This document shows, in pieces, positions 1 through 10,013 of a DNA stretch of 64,000 nucleotides (positions are counted from its first letter, which is position 1; each line of letters begins with the position of its first letter). Origin of the DNA: Bartonella sp. HY038. GTDB taxonomy: Bacteria; Pseudomonadota; Alphaproteobacteria; Rhizobiales; Rhizobiaceae. Location: positions 992,001 to 1,056,000 of the forward strand of contig NZ_CP059725.1 of NCBI RefSeq assembly GCF_014117425.1. The letters are read 5' to 3'. A program made the translations under genes and the position numbers. Under the pieces are notes generated by a model. That model was given only the letters and a program-made list of their open reading frames with translations, was not told where the DNA came from and searched no databases.

Positions 1-702
1 TAAAGGCTTATCTTTTTTAGGGGCTTTAATTGGATAAATTTCGGGATCACCTTGCGCTAAAGCTTGGCAATGCGAGTTGATAGGACACAAAAAACAGCTT
101 GGTCTCTTCGGGCTGCATAGGCTTGCACCAAGATCCATCATCGCTTGAGCAAAATCCCCCGGCCTATCATTGGGGGAAATAAGCGCCATTTTTTCACGGA
201 TCAATGGTTTTGCAGCAGGAAGCGGCGTTGATATGCAAAAAAGGCGGCTGATAATACGCTCGATATTGCCATCGACCACAGCTTCATTTTGATTAAAGGC
301 AATGGCAGCTATGGCAGCGCTGGTATAATCGCCAATGCCGGGTAGTTTTTTCAAATCATTTATAGTGCTGGGAAATATGCCATTATAATCCTCAACAACC
401 CTATCGGCGCAAGCTTTTAAATTGCGTGCACGAGAATAATAGCCAAGGCCTGCCCAAGCTTTTAAAACATCATCAAGTGATGCGGCGGCCAAATTTTCAA
501 CCCTTGGCCATTTTTGTATAAATTTGATAAAATAGGCTTTTACTGCTTCAACGGTTGTTTGTTGCAGCATCACTTCCGATAGCCAAATCTTATAGGGATC
601 AGGTTTTAAACCATTTTGTACGTCTTTGGGGCTAATACGCCAAGGCAGCACGCGATGGTGCCTATCATACCAATCCAATAATTGCTTTGCATATATTTCC
701 AT
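1..702 (-). CDS. mutY: A/G-specific adenine DNA glycosylase MutY, 3' end missing
   Basis: Base-excision repair enzyme that removes adenine mispaired with 8-oxoguanine or guanine. Translating the minus strand from the ATG at 702 gives the HhH-GPD glycosylase core: an early LPWR motif, the EVMLQQT segment, the helix-hairpin-helix LPGIGDYT with the following catalytic region VVDGN, and the 4Fe-4S ligands in the spacing C-X6-C-X2-C-X5-C. The C-terminal 8-oxoG-recognition domain lies beyond position 1, so the gene is incomplete here. No strong Shine-Dalgarno is visible, but no other in-frame ATG lies close upstream. It sits downstream of parE on the same strand, separated by a hairpin, so it probably has its own promoter or depends on read-through. 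Confidence 0.95.
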   Translation of the reverse strand, partial: MEIYAKQLLDWYDRHHRVLPWRISPKDVQNGLKPDPYKIWLSEVMLQQTTVEAVKAYFIKFIQKWPRVENLAAASLDDVLKAWAGLGYYSRARNLKACADRVVEDYNGIFPSTINDLKKLPGIGDYTSAAIAAIAFNQNEAVVDGNIERIISRLFCISTPLPAAKPLIREKMALISPNDRPGDFAQAMMDLGASLCSPKRPSCFLCPINSHCQALAQGDPEIYPIKAPKKDKPL

Positions 703-735
703 AGCATCGATATAGGTGAGATTAGAACCAATTGA

Positions 736-770
736 AAGATGCGCAGCTGCTTTTGTCAGCTGCGCATCTT
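736..770 (-). terminator. 14-bp perfect hairpin between parE and mutY
   Basis: Arms at 736-749 and 757-770 are perfectly complementary around a 7-nt loop. On the minus strand the hairpin follows the parE stop (818) and is followed only by a short CTTTC tract, so it is a plausible but weak Rho-independent terminator for parE, placed before the mutY start at 702. Confidence 0.65.
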
Positions 771-817
771 TATTAAATAGCGATAGTTTGACCATTATTT
801 ATGGGCAGCCTTGCCAA

Positions 818-2980
818 TTAAATGTCAAGACTTTCTGTATCGGCAAAGGCTGCATTTTCTTGGATGAAGCGAAAACGCGCTTCTGGCTTAGTGCCCATAA
901 GGTCACTTACGGTTTCTTTGGTCGCTTCAACACTTTCATCATCAATTAAAACCCGCAAAAGTGTGCGTTTTGCTGGATTCATGGTTGTTTCTTTAAGCTG
1001 CTCGGCACGCATTTCACCAAGACCTTTAAATCGACCTATTTCAATTTTGCCACGGCCAGTAAACTGAGTTTTCATAAGTTCATCCTTATGAGCATCATTG
1101 CGCGCATAGGCAACATTGCCGCCTTGGCTAATACGGTAAAGGGGCGGCACCGCAAGATAGAGATGGCCGCCTGTTACAAGGGCTGGCATTTCTTGATAGA
1201 AAAATGTCATAAGCAGAGAAGCAATATGGGCGCCATCAACGTCAGCATCGGTCATAATAATGATGCGCTCATAGCGCAAATCTTCTTCGCGATATTTAGA
1301 GCGCGTACCGCAGCCAAGTGCTTGTATCAAATCTGCAATAAGCTGGTTAGCTGTTAATTTATCACGGCCGGCACTTGCGACATTCAAGATTTTTCCGCGT
1401 AATGGTAAAATTGCCTGATTGGCGCGGTTGCGTGCTTGCTTAGCAGAACCGCCAGCCGAATCTCCTTCAACTAGGAATAGTTCAGCGCCAAGGGCAGAAT
1501 TTTGGGTGCAGTCGGCAAGTTTGCCGGGTAGTCGTAATTTGCGCACCGCGGTTTTGCGATTGATTTCGCGTTCTTGGCGGCGGCGCAAGCGTTCATCGGC
1601 ACGTTCAATCACCCATTCAAGCAGTTTGGTCGCTTCTTGTGGGGAACTTGCAAGCCAATGGTCGAAAGGATCGCGTATGGCATTTTCAACGATGCGCTGG
1701 GCTTCTGTGGTTGCTAGGCGATCTTTGGTTTGTCCAACAAATTCTGGCTCGCGAATAAAGACGGAAAGCATGGCAGCTGCTGAAATCATCACATCTTCAG
1801 TTGTGATGATTGAAGCGCGTTTATTGCCAATGAGTTCTCCATAGCCTTTTAGGCCGCGCAAAAGGGCAATTCGCAAGCCTGCTTCATGGGTGCCGCCTTC
1901 GCCTGTTGGAATAGTATTACAATAGGAATGGACATAAGCATCCCCGCCATACCAAGCCACTGCCCATTCAACCGAGCCATGACCACCGCGTTGATCGGTT
2001 TTTCCTGAAAATATTTCTTGGGTTACTTTAAAATCTTTACCAAGAGAGTTACCAAGAAAATCTTTTAAACCGCCGGGAAAATGAAATACTGCCTTTTCAG
2101 GTATTTCCTTATTCGGATCCAAAAGGCTTGCATCGCAATTCCACCGAATTTCCACACCGCCAAAAAGATAGGCTTTCGAGCGTGCCATGCGATAAAGGCG
2201 CTCTGGTTCAAAATGAGCCTTGGGGCCAAAAATATCAGCGTCGGGGTGAAATCTGACGCGCGTACCACGGCGGTTATGAACTTCACCAAGGTCTTCCAAG
2301 CCACCAAGGGGAAGCCCACGCGAAAAACGCTGGCGATAAAGGCGGCGACCACGGGCAACTTCAACCTCGCAATCATCGGAAAGTGCATTAACAACCGAAA
2401 TACCAACGCCATGCAAACCGCCTGATGTTTCATAGGCTTTGCCGTCAAACTTACCGCCAGCATGAAGTTTGGTCATAATAACTTCAAGGGTTGATTTACC
2501 CGGTACTTGTGGGTGATTTTCAATTGGAATACCGCGACCATTATCAGTAACCGACAAATAGCCATTGGCATCAAGGGTTACATCGATAAAATTAGCGTGC
2601 CCAGCAACCGCTTCATCCATCGCATTATCAATAACTTCAGCAAAAAGATGATGAAGGGCTTTGGAATCTGTACCACCAATATACATGCCGGGCCGTAGGC
2701 GCACAGGCTCCAAACCTTCAAGCACACGAATGGCTGACGCATCATAGGCTTGTTCTGCTTTGGTGTCATTGGTGTTAGAAAGCGGTAAACTACTCATAGA
2801 TGTTTCCAATTTGGATGGTTCAGATTTATCTGTCGCAGAAATAACTGATTTTGATGTTGTCGGTTCGCTAGTTGCAATAAGTGTATCGTTTTCTCTATGT
2901 TCTTGTAAAGTTCTTATATTGTTTTTACTCAAATCTTGCGAGAAAGTAGCGAAAAGGTCATCGTCTTTTTTATCGGTCAT
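818..2980 (-). CDS. parE: DNA topoisomerase IV subunit B (ParE)
   Basis: ATPase subunit of topoisomerase IV, the type IIA enzyme that decatenates daughter chromosomes together with ParC. The 720-residue product has the GHKL ATPase fold: EVIDNAMDEA (residues 115-124), DNGRGIP (146-152) and the ATP-lid segment SGGLHGVG (186-193). A transducer domain follows, then a TOPRIM domain from about residue 499 with the catalytic Glu of LVEGDSAGG (E505) and the DxD metal site (D578, D580, D582). ParE rather than GyrB is indicated by the short C-terminal part without the long GyrB insertion, and by overall resemblance to alphaproteobacterial ParE. Residues 1-78 are a low-complexity Ser/Thr/Asp-rich extension before the conserved domain. 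An AGAAAGA ribosome site precedes the ATG at 2980. Confidence 0.93.
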   Translation of the reverse strand: MTDKKDDDLFATFSQDLSKNNIRTLQEHRENDTLIATSEPTTSKSVISATDKSEPSKLETSMSSLPLSNTNDTKAEQAYDASAIRVLEGLEPVRLRPGMYIGGTDSKALHHLFAEVIDNAMDEAVAGHANFIDVTLDANGYLSVTDNGRGIPIENHPQVPGKSTLEVIMTKLHAGGKFDGKAYETSGGLHGVGISVVNALSDDCEVEVARGRRLYRQRFSRGLPLGGLEDLGEVHNRRGTRVRFHPDADIFGPKAHFEPERLYRMARSKAYLFGGVEIRWNCDASLLDPNKEIPEKAVFHFPGGLKDFLGNSLGKDFKVTQEIFSGKTDQRGGHGSVEWAVAWYGGDAYVHSYCNTIPTGEGGTHEAGLRIALLRGLKGYGELIGNKRASIITTEDVMISAAAMLSVFIREPEFVGQTKDRLATTEAQRIVENAIRDPFDHWLASSPQEATKLLEWVIERADERLRRRQEREINRKTAVRKLRLPGKLADCTQNSALGAELFLVEGDSAGGSAKQARNRANQAILPLRGKILNVASAGRDKLTANQLIADLIQALGCGTRSKYREEDLRYERIIIMTDADVDGAHIASLLMTFFYQEMPALVTGGHLYLAVPPLYRISQGGNVAYARNDAHKDELMKTQFTGRGKIEIGRFKGLGEMRAEQLKETTMNPAKRTLLRVLIDDESVEATKETVSDLMGTKPEARFRFIQENAAFADTESLDI

Positions 2981-3060
2981 ATTCTTTCTGCTTCTTCTAT
3001 CATGCTGAATAGCTCAATTCTCTTAGCAATTTTAAAACAAAATTGCGATAGCGTTGGCGT

Positions 3061-3795
3061 TTATTGTTTATCAATATCACCAAATATCTCGGCAAAAGTT
3101 TTTGCGAGGGCATTATCAACATCATCCATGGTGACAGGTAAGCCTAAATCTACAAGGCTGGTTACACCATGATTGGCAATGCCGCAGGGGACAATGCCTG
3201 AATAATGGGTGAGATCAGGTTCTACATTAATGGCAAGACCATGAAAACTTACCCATTTTTTTAATCTGATGCCAATCGCGGCAATTTTATCTTCCGCAGG
3301 CTCCCCAATAATTGTTGATGGACGCTCCGGTCGCACAACCCAAACGCCAACGCGATCTTCACGCCTTTCGCCCTTAATATTAAATTCTGCCAAAGTGTCT
3401 ATAATCCATTGCTCAATAGCTGCAACAAAGGCTCGAATATCCTCGCGGCGTTTTTTTAAATCAAGCATAATATAGACAATACGTTGCCCGGGGCCATGAT
3501 ACGTATATTCACCGCCGCGCCCTGCATCATAAACAGGGAAGCGATCAGGTGCAATCAAGTCGTTAATATTGGCGCTGGTGCCGGCTGTATAAAGCGGTGG
3601 ATGCTCAACGAGCCAGATCAATTCTCTTGCATTATCGCTGCGAATAGCTTCTGCACGTTTTTGCATGAAGTCTAAGGCAAATTGATAATCCGTCAAGCCG
3701 CTTTCAATGCGCCATTCAACCGGCGAATTGTCAATTTGTGGCTTAAAGCTGTATTTAATATCGTTACGAAAACTGGGGCGTATATTTTGCGTCAT
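3061..3795 (-). CDS. lipB: Lipoyl(octanoyl) transferase LipB
   Basis: Transfers octanoyl from octanoyl-ACP to the lipoyl domains of 2-oxoacid dehydrogenases and the glycine cleavage H protein, the first step of endogenous lipoate synthesis. The 244-residue product shows the family signature [12 protein letters not shown] (residues 93-104), the catalytic Lys in KIAAIG (K170) and the catalytic Cys in PCGI (C204). The length is usual for Rhizobiales. It lies upstream of parE on the same strand with an 80-bp gap and diverges from gmk, sharing a roughly 210-bp intergenic region. Confidence 0.96.
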   Translation of the reverse strand: MTQNIRPSFRNDIKYSFKPQIDNSPVEWRIESGLTDYQFALDFMQKRAEAIRSDNARELIWLVEHPPLYTAGTSANINDLIAPDRFPVYDAGRGGEYTYHGPGQRIVYIMLDLKKRREDIRAFVAAIEQWIIDTLAEFNIKGERREDRVGVWVVRPERPSTIIGEPAEDKIAAIGIRLKKWVSFHGLAINVEPDLTHYSGIVPCGIANHGVTSLVDLGLPVTMDDVDNALAKTFAEIFGDIDKQ

Positions 3796-4005
3796 GGCTC
3801 TTATTTATGATGTTCCTGTTAAGAATGCCAGTGTAAATATCAGTTACGCTTGCTTTTTAGGGAAAAAATTGGCTAATCTTATGGCATTTCCAGCAAAGAT
3901 TGATTCAAGTTTTGTGTTTGGACAATACGCCAAAATAAAGAATTTAGAGCACAATATTGCTTTAACAAAAAATAAATGTGCTCTAACAAAAAGAAAAGGC
4001 AAAAA

Positions 4006-4677
4006 ATGACATTACCTCAAGATACAGCAACCAAAGTTGATAAAGCAATTGAACGCCGTGGTTTAATGCTGGTATTATCATCGCCATCAGGTGCGGGTAA
4101 ATCAACCATTACGCGTCTCTTGCGCGAAGACCCAGAAATGAATTTGGCACTATCTGTCAGTGTTACAACGCGTCAACGCCGCCCAAGCGAAGCTGATGGT
4201 GTTCATTATCATTTTATTAGTGTAAAAGATTTTGAGCGCCGCCGTGATAATAATGAGCTTGCCGAATGGGCAGAAGTGCATGGCAATTATTATGGCACGT
4301 TACGCGATAGTGTTGAGCAGGTATTGTCGCAAGGTAATGACATGCTTTTTGATATTGATTATCAAGGAGCAGCGCAATTACAAGAAAAAATGCTTGATGA
4401 TGTTGTTTCAATTTTCATTTTGCCACCATCAATGAAAGAATTAATGGCGCGTTTGCATCGGCGCGCAGAAGATAGTGAAGATGTTATCACTATGCGGCTT
4501 GAAAATGCTCGCAAGGAGATAGCTCATTGGAACTCATATGATTATATCATCGTCAATGAAGATCTTAACATTTCGCTTACTGCAGTAAAGTCAATTATTG
4601 TTGCTGAACGATTAAAGCGCGCGCGCCGTCCTGGTATGCAAAATTTTATTGATTCACTCATAACAGAAGAAATTTAA
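4006..4677 (+). CDS. gmk: Guanylate kinase
   Basis: Phosphorylates GMP to GDP with ATP, in the cytoplasm. The P-loop SGAGKST is at residues 28-34, and the GMP-binding region contains the typical [19 protein letters not shown] segment. The ATG at 4006 is chosen because AAAAGG lies 6 nt upstream and it begins the usual length (223 aa); an in-frame ATG 30 nt earlier would only add a Lys-rich stretch overlapping that ribosome site. In many Rhizobiales gmk follows yicC and mltG; here neither is adjacent and the upstream neighbour is the divergent lipB. Confidence 0.96.
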   Translation: MTLPQDTATKVDKAIERRGLMLVLSSPSGAGKSTITRLLREDPEMNLALSVSVTTRQRRPSEADGVHYHFISVKDFERRRDNNELAEWAEVHGNYYGTLRDSVEQVLSQGNDMLFDIDYQGAAQLQEKMLDDVVSIFILPPSMKELMARLHRRAEDSEDVITMRLENARKEIAHWNSYDYIIVNEDLNISLTAVKSIIVAERLKRARRPGMQNFIDSLITEEI

Positions 4678-4694
4678 ATAATCATAATAAATAT

Positions 4695-4738
4695 AAAACC
4701 GCGCTATACTTGTAATAAACAAGAATAAACGCGGTTTT
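4695..4738 (+). terminator. Terminator after gmk
   Basis: Arms AAAACCGCG (4695-4703) and CGCGGTTTT (4730-4738) are perfectly complementary, with a second short TTGT/ACAA pairing inside. The structure starts 18 bp after the gmk stop and its 3' arm ends in a T run. Confidence 0.8.
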
Positions 4739-4752
4739 CATATACTCAACAA

Positions 4753-4835
4753 GCTTTCATGATACGCAAACACTTATGAAAGCAATAAACTCCGGTACGC
4801 AGTACCAAATCCGGAGTGTGAAAGCAGCTTTAAGC
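4753..4835 (+). other. Consecutive small hairpins upstream of cobQ
   Basis: The 320-bp gap between gmk and cobQ carries two further structured stretches after the terminator. GCTTTCAT (4753-4760) pairs with ATGAAAGC (4776-4783). ACTCCGG (4789-4795) pairs with CCGGAGT (4811-4817) around an inner GGTAC/GTACC helix. The rest, to 4997, is AT-rich and shows nothing else. The B12-box consensus of cobalamin riboswitches is not present. Confidence 0.4.
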
Positions 4836-4997
4836 AACCTTCGATTAGGATAAATAAAGCAATTGTGTTAATTCGAAGTTATCAATTGCTTAAATATTTA
4901 TGAATTTTGCATTTTATTGCATGGGAAATGCACTTTTTTGCCATATTTTATAGGTGAAGAGTTTTTGTGTTTTTCAAATTGATAATAGGAATGACAT

Positions 4998-6482
4998 TTG
5001 ACACGCGCAATCATGTTACAAGGCACCGGATCAGATGTGGGGAAAACTGTTCTGGTTGCCGGTCTTTGCCGTGCACTTTACTTGCGTGGCATTAAAGTTG
5101 CGCCTTTTAAGCCGCAAAATATGTCAAATAATGCCGCTGTTGCTAATGATGGTGGTGAAATTGGCCGTGGGCAGTGGTTGCAAGCCATAGCCGCAGGTCT
5201 TGAGCCGTCAATCCATATGAATCCAGTATTATTAAAGCCGCAAAGCGAAACTGGTTCGCAGGTTATAGTGCAAGGCAAGTTAACTACAACCGCACAAGGG
5301 CGTGATTATCAGGCTTTAAAAAAACAATTAATGCATGCGGTTTTAGATTCTTATCAAAAATTGCAAAAGACTGCTGATTTTATCATTGTTGAAGGGGCAG
5401 GATCACCAGCAGAAATTAATTTGCGCCAAAATGATATTGCTAATATGGGCTTTGCCGCTGCCGCCAATGTACCGGTGATTCTGGTTGGCGATATTGATCG
5501 CGGCGGGGTTATTGCTTCCATTGTTGGAACCCATACAATATTAGACCTAAAAGACCGCAATTTAATTGCTGGTTTCTTAATAAATAAATTCCGTGGTGAT
5601 TTGAGCCTTTTTGATAAGGGCATTGCAGCAATTCAAAATTTTACTGGCTGGCAATCCTTTGGGATTGTACCTTGGTTGAAGGCTGTTGCCAATCTTCCAG
5701 CTGAAGATTCCGTCATTTTAGATCGGGATTTTCACCAAGCAAGTGCTGCTAAATCTCATGCAAAAATAAAACATGCAAAAATAAAAATAGTGGTGCCGAT
5801 TGGTCGCCATATTGCCAATTTTGATGATCTTGATCCTTTAAAGTCGGAGGATGGGGTTGATCTTATTTTGCTTAAAAACGGTGCGCCAATACCAAGTGAT
5901 GCGGATATTATTTTACTGTTAGGGTCCAAGGCAACACTTGCCGACATGCGATTTTTTCATGAAAATGGCTGGGCTAAATCTATACAAGATCATGCAGCAA
6001 GGGGCGGTCATGTCATTGGTATTTGTGGTGGCTTGCAAATGCTTGGCCAAATTATTGAAGACGCAGATGGCGTGGAAGGTAAAGCAGATAAAATTGCTGG
6101 TTTAAAATTATTGGATATTGCCACTAAAATGACCAAAACCAAAACAACACGCAATGTTAGCGGCATTCATAGCACCTATAATTGCTCGGTTCAAGGCTAT
6201 GAAATTCATCTTGGTGCGACTTTAGGCAATGATTGCTTGAATAGTTCTATTTATCTTGGTGGGCAACAAGATGGCGCCGCAAGTCGTGATGGAAAGATCT
6301 GGGGCACTTATTTGCATGGAATATTTAATCAAGGTGTTTTTCGCTCAAAGTTTTTAAGCGGTTTTGGTGCGCTGTCTCAAGGCGTATCACAACAAAGCAT
6401 TATTGATGATGCCTTAAATGATATTGCCGCAGAGCTTGAAAGGGCCGTAAATATTGACCAATTATTGGCTGTTGCTCGTTAA
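4998..6482 (+). CDS. cobQ: Cobyric acid synthase CobQ
   Basis: Amidates the b, d, e and g carboxylates of adenosylcobyrinic acid a,c-diamide, using glutamine and ATP, late in cobalamin synthesis. The N-terminal dethiobiotin-synthetase-like domain has the P-loop GTGSDVGKT (residues 9-17) and KPQNMSNNAA. The C-terminal class I glutamine amidotransferase domain has the nucleophile Cys343 in GICGG and His440 in GTYLHG. The chosen start is a TTG at 4998, which gives the family's usual MTRAIMLQGTGSDVGK beginning; an ATG at 5013 would remove five conserved residues. TAGGA lies about 10 nt upstream. No other cobalamin genes are in the window. A short Lys/His repeat (KSHAKIKHAKIK, about residue 252) interrupts the linker. 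Confidence 0.95.
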   Translation: MTRAIMLQGTGSDVGKTVLVAGLCRALYLRGIKVAPFKPQNMSNNAAVANDGGEIGRGQWLQAIAAGLEPSIHMNPVLLKPQSETGSQVIVQGKLTTTAQGRDYQALKKQLMHAVLDSYQKLQKTADFIIVEGAGSPAEINLRQNDIANMGFAAAANVPVILVGDIDRGGVIASIVGTHTILDLKDRNLIAGFLINKFRGDLSLFDKGIAAIQNFTGWQSFGIVPWLKAVANLPAEDSVILDRDFHQASAAKSHAKIKHAKIKIVVPIGRHIANFDDLDPLKSEDGVDLILLKNGAPIPSDADIILLLGSKATLADMRFFHENGWAKSIQDHAARGGHVIGICGGLQMLGQIIEDADGVEGKADKIAGLKLLDIATKMTKTKTTRNVSGIHSTYNCSVQGYEIHLGATLGNDCLNSSIYLGGQQDGAASRDGKIWGTYLHGIFNQGVFRSKFLSGFGALSQGVSQQSIIDDALNDIAAELERAVNIDQLLAVAR

Positions 6483-6682
6483 AGCTGGACGCATTTTTGA
6501 AAATGTCCAATGGCATATTAGGTTTTAAATGGCCAATGACGTCGAATATTGCCAAGAATTTGTGCTTTTATTGGCGATAAACAATGACAAATATTGCACT
6601 TATTGCCATAGGCATGTATAGGATCTAATAAATTTATCTTTATCAATTTAGTGAAGAATACCAGAATATCAGGAGATATGGC

Positions 6683-6970
6683 ATGTCGGTCGATTTGTCG
6701 ACAGTGAAACGGGTAGCCAATTTGGCACGTATCGCTTTAAGTGAAGACGAAGCTCAAGCAATGAGTGAAGGTCTAAATTCCATTCTGGGATTTGTTGAAC
6801 AATTAAATGAAGTGGATGTAACTGGTGTTGAACCGATGACATCAGTCGCACCAATGGCACTTGTTATGCGTGAAGATGTTGTAACCGATGGTAATAAGGC
6901 GAGCGATATTGTTGCCAATGCTCCACTTACTGAGGATAATTTTTTCCTTGTTCCTAAAGTTGTTGAATAA
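6683..6970 (+). CDS. gatC: Asp-tRNA(Asn)/Glu-tRNA(Gln) amidotransferase subunit C
   Basis: Small scaffold subunit of the GatCAB complex that converts misacylated Glu-tRNA(Gln) and Asp-tRNA(Asn) to the correct amides. The 95-residue product matches the family throughout: [12 protein letters not shown] at the start, the [11 protein letters not shown] helix, the [11 protein letters not shown] turn, and a C-terminal stretch ending [15 protein letters not shown] lies 6 nt before the ATG. gatA follows after 100 bp on the same strand; gatB is not in the window. Confidence 0.96.
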   Translation: MSVDLSTVKRVANLARIALSEDEAQAMSEGLNSILGFVEQLNEVDVTGVEPMTSVAPMALVMREDVVTDGNKASDIVANAPLTEDNFFLVPKVVE

Positions 6971-7070
6971 AGACATCAAAGCCGGATTTTTTCTAACTGA
7001 TCAATCTGATTTTATATGATGTAAAACGATTGTATCCCTTATAGTTAGACCTCGAAAAGAGAGATTTACT

Positions 7071-8552
7071 ATGACTGATTTAACCGCTCTAACCATTGCA
7101 GAAGCACGCGACCGTATGAAGGCGGGCGATTTTTTGCCAAGCGAGCTGACAAAGGCTTATATTAGCAATATTGAAGCTGCAAATGAAACATTTAATGCCT
7201 ATGTTACCGTTACGGCTGATAAAGCGCTTGATATGGCAAAGGCAAGTGACGAACGCTTGCAAAAAGGCGAGGGACGTGCGCTAGAGGGTATTCCTCTTGG
7301 TATTAAAGACCTATTTGCCACTTATGATATTCATACACAAGCGTGTTCCAACATTCTTAAAGATTTTAAACCGCGTTATGAATCAACGGTTACCAGTAAT
7401 CTTTGGGATGATGGCGCGGTAATGCTTGGCAAACTCAATATGGACGAGTTTGCGATGGGGTCGTCAAATGAAACATCTTTTTATGGCCCAGCAATTAATC
7501 CATGGCGTAAAAATGGCTCAACTGATGCTTTAGCGCCGGGCGGTTCATCTGGTGGTTCTGCTGCTGGTGTTGCTGCTCAATTATGCGCTGGTGCAACTGC
7601 AACCGATACGGGCGGCTCTATTCGTCAGCCTGCTGCCTTTACAGGTACCGTTGGCATTAAGCCAACCTATGGTCGTTGCTCGCGCTTTGGTGTGGTTGCT
7701 TATGCTTCGTCACTTGATCAGGCAGGCCCAATTGCAAAAGATGTACGTGATGCTGCTATTTTGCTAAAATCCATGGCATCTTATGATCTTAAGGATTCAA
7801 CATCGGTTAATATTGCAGTGCCAGATTATGAAGCCGCTCTTGGCCGTTCAGTCAAAGGTATGCGAATTGGTATTCCAAAAGAATATTATGTTGATGGCAT
7901 GTCGCCTGAAATTGTTGAGTTGTGGAATAAGGGCAAGGAATGGCTTAAAGCTGCTGGTGCAGAAATTGTTGACATTTCTCTACCCCATACCAAATATGCC
8001 TTGCCAGCCTATTATATTGTAGCACCAGCGGAGGCATCTTCCAATCTTGCTCGTTATGATGGTGTGCGTTATGGTTTGCGCGTGCCGGGCAAAGATATTC
8101 AGGAAATGTATGAAAATAGCCGTTCTGCTGGTTTTGGTACTGAAGTAAAGCGCCGTATCCTTATCGGTACTTATGTGCTTTCATCGGGCTATTATGATGC
8201 TTATTATCTTAAAGCTCAAAAAGTACGTAGCCTTATCAAAAAAGATTTTGATGATTCATTTGCTGCAGGCATTGATGCAATCCTTGCACCTGCAACACCA
8301 ACTGCAGCCTTTGCCATTGGTGATGAAAAATTGAAGGCTGATCCGGTTGCTATGTATCTAAATGATATTTTCACTGTAACGGTTAACATGGCTGGTCTTC
8401 CAGCTATTACTGTACCTGCTGGGCTTTCTAATGATGGTTTGCCATTATCATTGCAATTGATTGGTCGCCCCTTTGGTGAAGAAACCTTGTTCCAGCTTTC
8501 GCATGTGATTGAACAGGCAACGGGTCATTTTCTACCAACCAAATGGTGGTAA
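7071..8552 (+). CDS. gatA: Asp-tRNA(Asn)/Glu-tRNA(Gln) amidotransferase subunit A
   Basis: Glutaminase subunit of GatCAB; releases ammonia from glutamine for transfer to the misacylated tRNA. The 493-residue protein carries the amidase signature with the Ser-cisSer-Lys triad: Lys79 in GIPLGIKD, cis-Ser159 in GGSSGGS and nucleophile Ser183 in DTGGSIR. Length and spacing match the family. AGAGAG precedes the ATG by about 8 nt. It is followed at once by a strong bidirectional terminator shared with the convergent glyoxalase gene, so gatC-gatA is a complete unit. Confidence 0.97.
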   Translation: MTDLTALTIAEARDRMKAGDFLPSELTKAYISNIEAANETFNAYVTVTADKALDMAKASDERLQKGEGRALEGIPLGIKDLFATYDIHTQACSNILKDFKPRYESTVTSNLWDDGAVMLGKLNMDEFAMGSSNETSFYGPAINPWRKNGSTDALAPGGSSGGSAAGVAAQLCAGATATDTGGSIRQPAAFTGTVGIKPTYGRCSRFGVVAYASSLDQAGPIAKDVRDAAILLKSMASYDLKDSTSVNIAVPDYEAALGRSVKGMRIGIPKEYYVDGMSPEIVELWNKGKEWLKAAGAEIVDISLPHTKYALPAYYIVAPAEASSNLARYDGVRYGLRVPGKDIQEMYENSRSAGFGTEVKRRILIGTYVLSSGYYDAYYLKAQKVRSLIKKDFDDSFAAGIDAILAPATPTAAFAIGDEKLKADPVAMYLNDIFTVTVNMAGLPAITVPAGLSNDGLPLSLQLIGRPFGEETLFQLSHVIEQATGHFLPTKWW

Positions 8553-8563
8553 TAAAGAGATTA

Positions 8564-8593
8564 AAAAAGGCCTTAAGTTTTTAAGGCCTTTTT
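8564..8593. terminator. Bidirectional terminator between gatA and gloA
   Basis: Perfect 13-bp arms (8564-8576 and 8581-8593, core AAGGCCTTAA) flank a 4-nt loop, with A and T runs at the outer ends. It is 11 bp after the gatA stop and 35 bp before the end of the opposing gloA. Confidence 0.92.
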
Positions 8594-8628
8594 CTTTATA
8601 AGGTACAAGCTTTATCCTGCAATAATCT

Positions 8629-9069
8629 TCACCAAGTGCCAGTGTTTTTCATCGAAAGCCAAGGCTCCATGGGTTCTAGGCTCTTACCCTTTTGCAATAT
8701 TTCAATTGAAATATTATCAGGGGATTTAACAAAGGCCATGTGGCCATCACGTGGTGGGCGGTTAATCGTTATGCCATTATCCATTAGGTTTTGACAAAAT
8801 TGATAAATATCGTCAACTTCATAAGCTAAGTGGCCAAAATTGCGTCCGCTATCATATTCTTGATCATCCCAATTATAGGTAAGTTCCAATTCTGGCGAAT
8901 TATCAGCCATAGCATCTTCACGATCATCTAATGCGGCAAGAAACACCAGCGTAAAACGACCTTCTTGGTTTTCTTTTCTATGGGTTTCAGATAAGCCGAA
9001 TAATTTTTTATAAAAATGCAAGGATTGTTCTAAATCGCGCACGCGCACCATTGTATGAAGATAACGCAT
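8629..9069 (-). CDS. gloA: Lactoylglutathione lyase (glyoxalase I)
   Basis: Isomerises the hemithioacetal of methylglyoxal and glutathione to S-lactoylglutathione, a detoxification step. The 146-residue protein is a two-module VOC fold: [19 protein letters not shown] at the start with the first metal ligand (His5), ELELTYNW with Glu, [10 protein letters not shown] with the second His, and SIEILQ with the last Glu. The set H/E/H/E implies a Ni/Co-type enzyme like that of E. coli. The sequence around AALDDREDA is slightly longer than in the minimal form. It is convergent with gatA, and AGGAG lies upstream of its ATG at 9069. Confidence 0.93.
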   Translation of the reverse strand: MRYLHTMVRVRDLEQSLHFYKKLFGLSETHRKENQEGRFTLVFLAALDDREDAMADNSPELELTYNWDDQEYDSGRNFGHLAYEVDDIYQFCQNLMDNGITINRPPRDGHMAFVKSPDNISIEILQKGKSLEPMEPWLSMKNTGTW

Positions 9070-9330
9070 AATCGGCTCCTTTATTAGATCACATTGTTAG
9101 TTTATCCAAAATGGATGAAAGTTGACATCCACCATTCATCTTTTTTTAAAAAACAGAGTCAAATAGCGCCAACCCTATAAAGGTTGTGATCTAAATGGGA
9201 AAATACAAGGGGAGGTCTTGCTAGAATGGTTAACATAGATGTTATCTTAATATAAGAGAATCAAAACGCATCGAGCCATATTTTCTTGAATTGATTTTTC
9301 ATGAAGCGATCTCGGGCAGGAAATGACGCG

Positions 9331-9924
9331 ATGAAAGAAAAGCAACATTCTGATGACTTAAAGCAATTGCTAGATAAGATTGAGCCTATCTCAAACGAGA
9401 TGGGTGAAATGGCTACTGCGCAAGTTACTGGGAAAATCAAATGGTTTGATATTTCTAAAGGATATGGGTTTATTACGCCCGATATTGATGGAATATCAGA
9501 CATTTTATTGCATGTTAATGTTTTACGCGAAGGTGGCTTTCAAACAGCGCTTGAGGGAGCGCTTGTTCAATGTACAGTAAAACAAGGCGAGCGTGGGTTG
9601 CAATGTGTAGCCATTATTTCTATTGATATGACGACGGCCGTTCATCCTGCAGAATTACCACAAAGAACGCGGGAAATTGTTATTCCAACCAGTGGCTTGG
9701 AGCGCGCTATCGTTAAGTGGTTTAATCGCAATAAAGGCTTTGGCTTTTTATCACGCGGCGAGGGGACCGAGGATATTTTTATCCACATGGAAACATTGCG
9801 CCGCTATGGCTTGGCTGAATTGCGTCCAGGGCAAGTGGTGCTAGTGCGCTTTGGTAATGGTAGCCATGGTTTGATGGCGGTGGAAATCCACCCTGATAAT
9901 CCAGTGACGTTTCAAACCCATTAA
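9331..9924 (+). CDS. Cold shock protein with two CSD domains
   Basis: Nucleic-acid-binding protein with two cold-shock domains in 197 residues. The first CSD starts VTGKIKWFDISKGYGFITPD and carries RNP1 (KGYGFI) and RNP2 (ILLHV). The second starts AIVKWFNRNKGFGFLSRG and carries KGFGFL and IFIHME. A Pro/Thr-rich linker joins them. Double-CSD proteins of this kind are common in Rhizobiales, where they are annotated as CspA-like. The ATG at 9331 is preferred over an in-frame ATG at 9301 because AGGA lies 9 nt before it and none before the other. The region 9070-9300 upstream is an AT-rich spacer shared with the divergent gloA. Confidence 0.9.
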   Translation: MKEKQHSDDLKQLLDKIEPISNEMGEMATAQVTGKIKWFDISKGYGFITPDIDGISDILLHVNVLREGGFQTALEGALVQCTVKQGERGLQCVAIISIDMTTAVHPAELPQRTREIVIPTSGLERAIVKWFNRNKGFGFLSRGEGTEDIFIHMETLRRYGLAELRPGQVVLVRFGNGSHGLMAVEIHPDNPVTFQTH

Positions 9925-10013
9925 TAGGCCCATTAATTATGCATTATTGTCTTTGTTATCATTAAATAACAGGGACAATGATCAGGGGATGATTTTTTAA
10001 GACGGGGGTTTAC

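Noticed and set aside
3707..4009. 100-codon plus-strand frame across lipB and the gmk start
   Set aside because: It overlaps the conserved N-terminal coding part of lipB and runs into gmk; it is a shadow frame.
4678..4997. Cobalamin riboswitch before cobQ
   Set aside because: The conserved B12-box bases and core layout are not found; only simple hairpins are seen.
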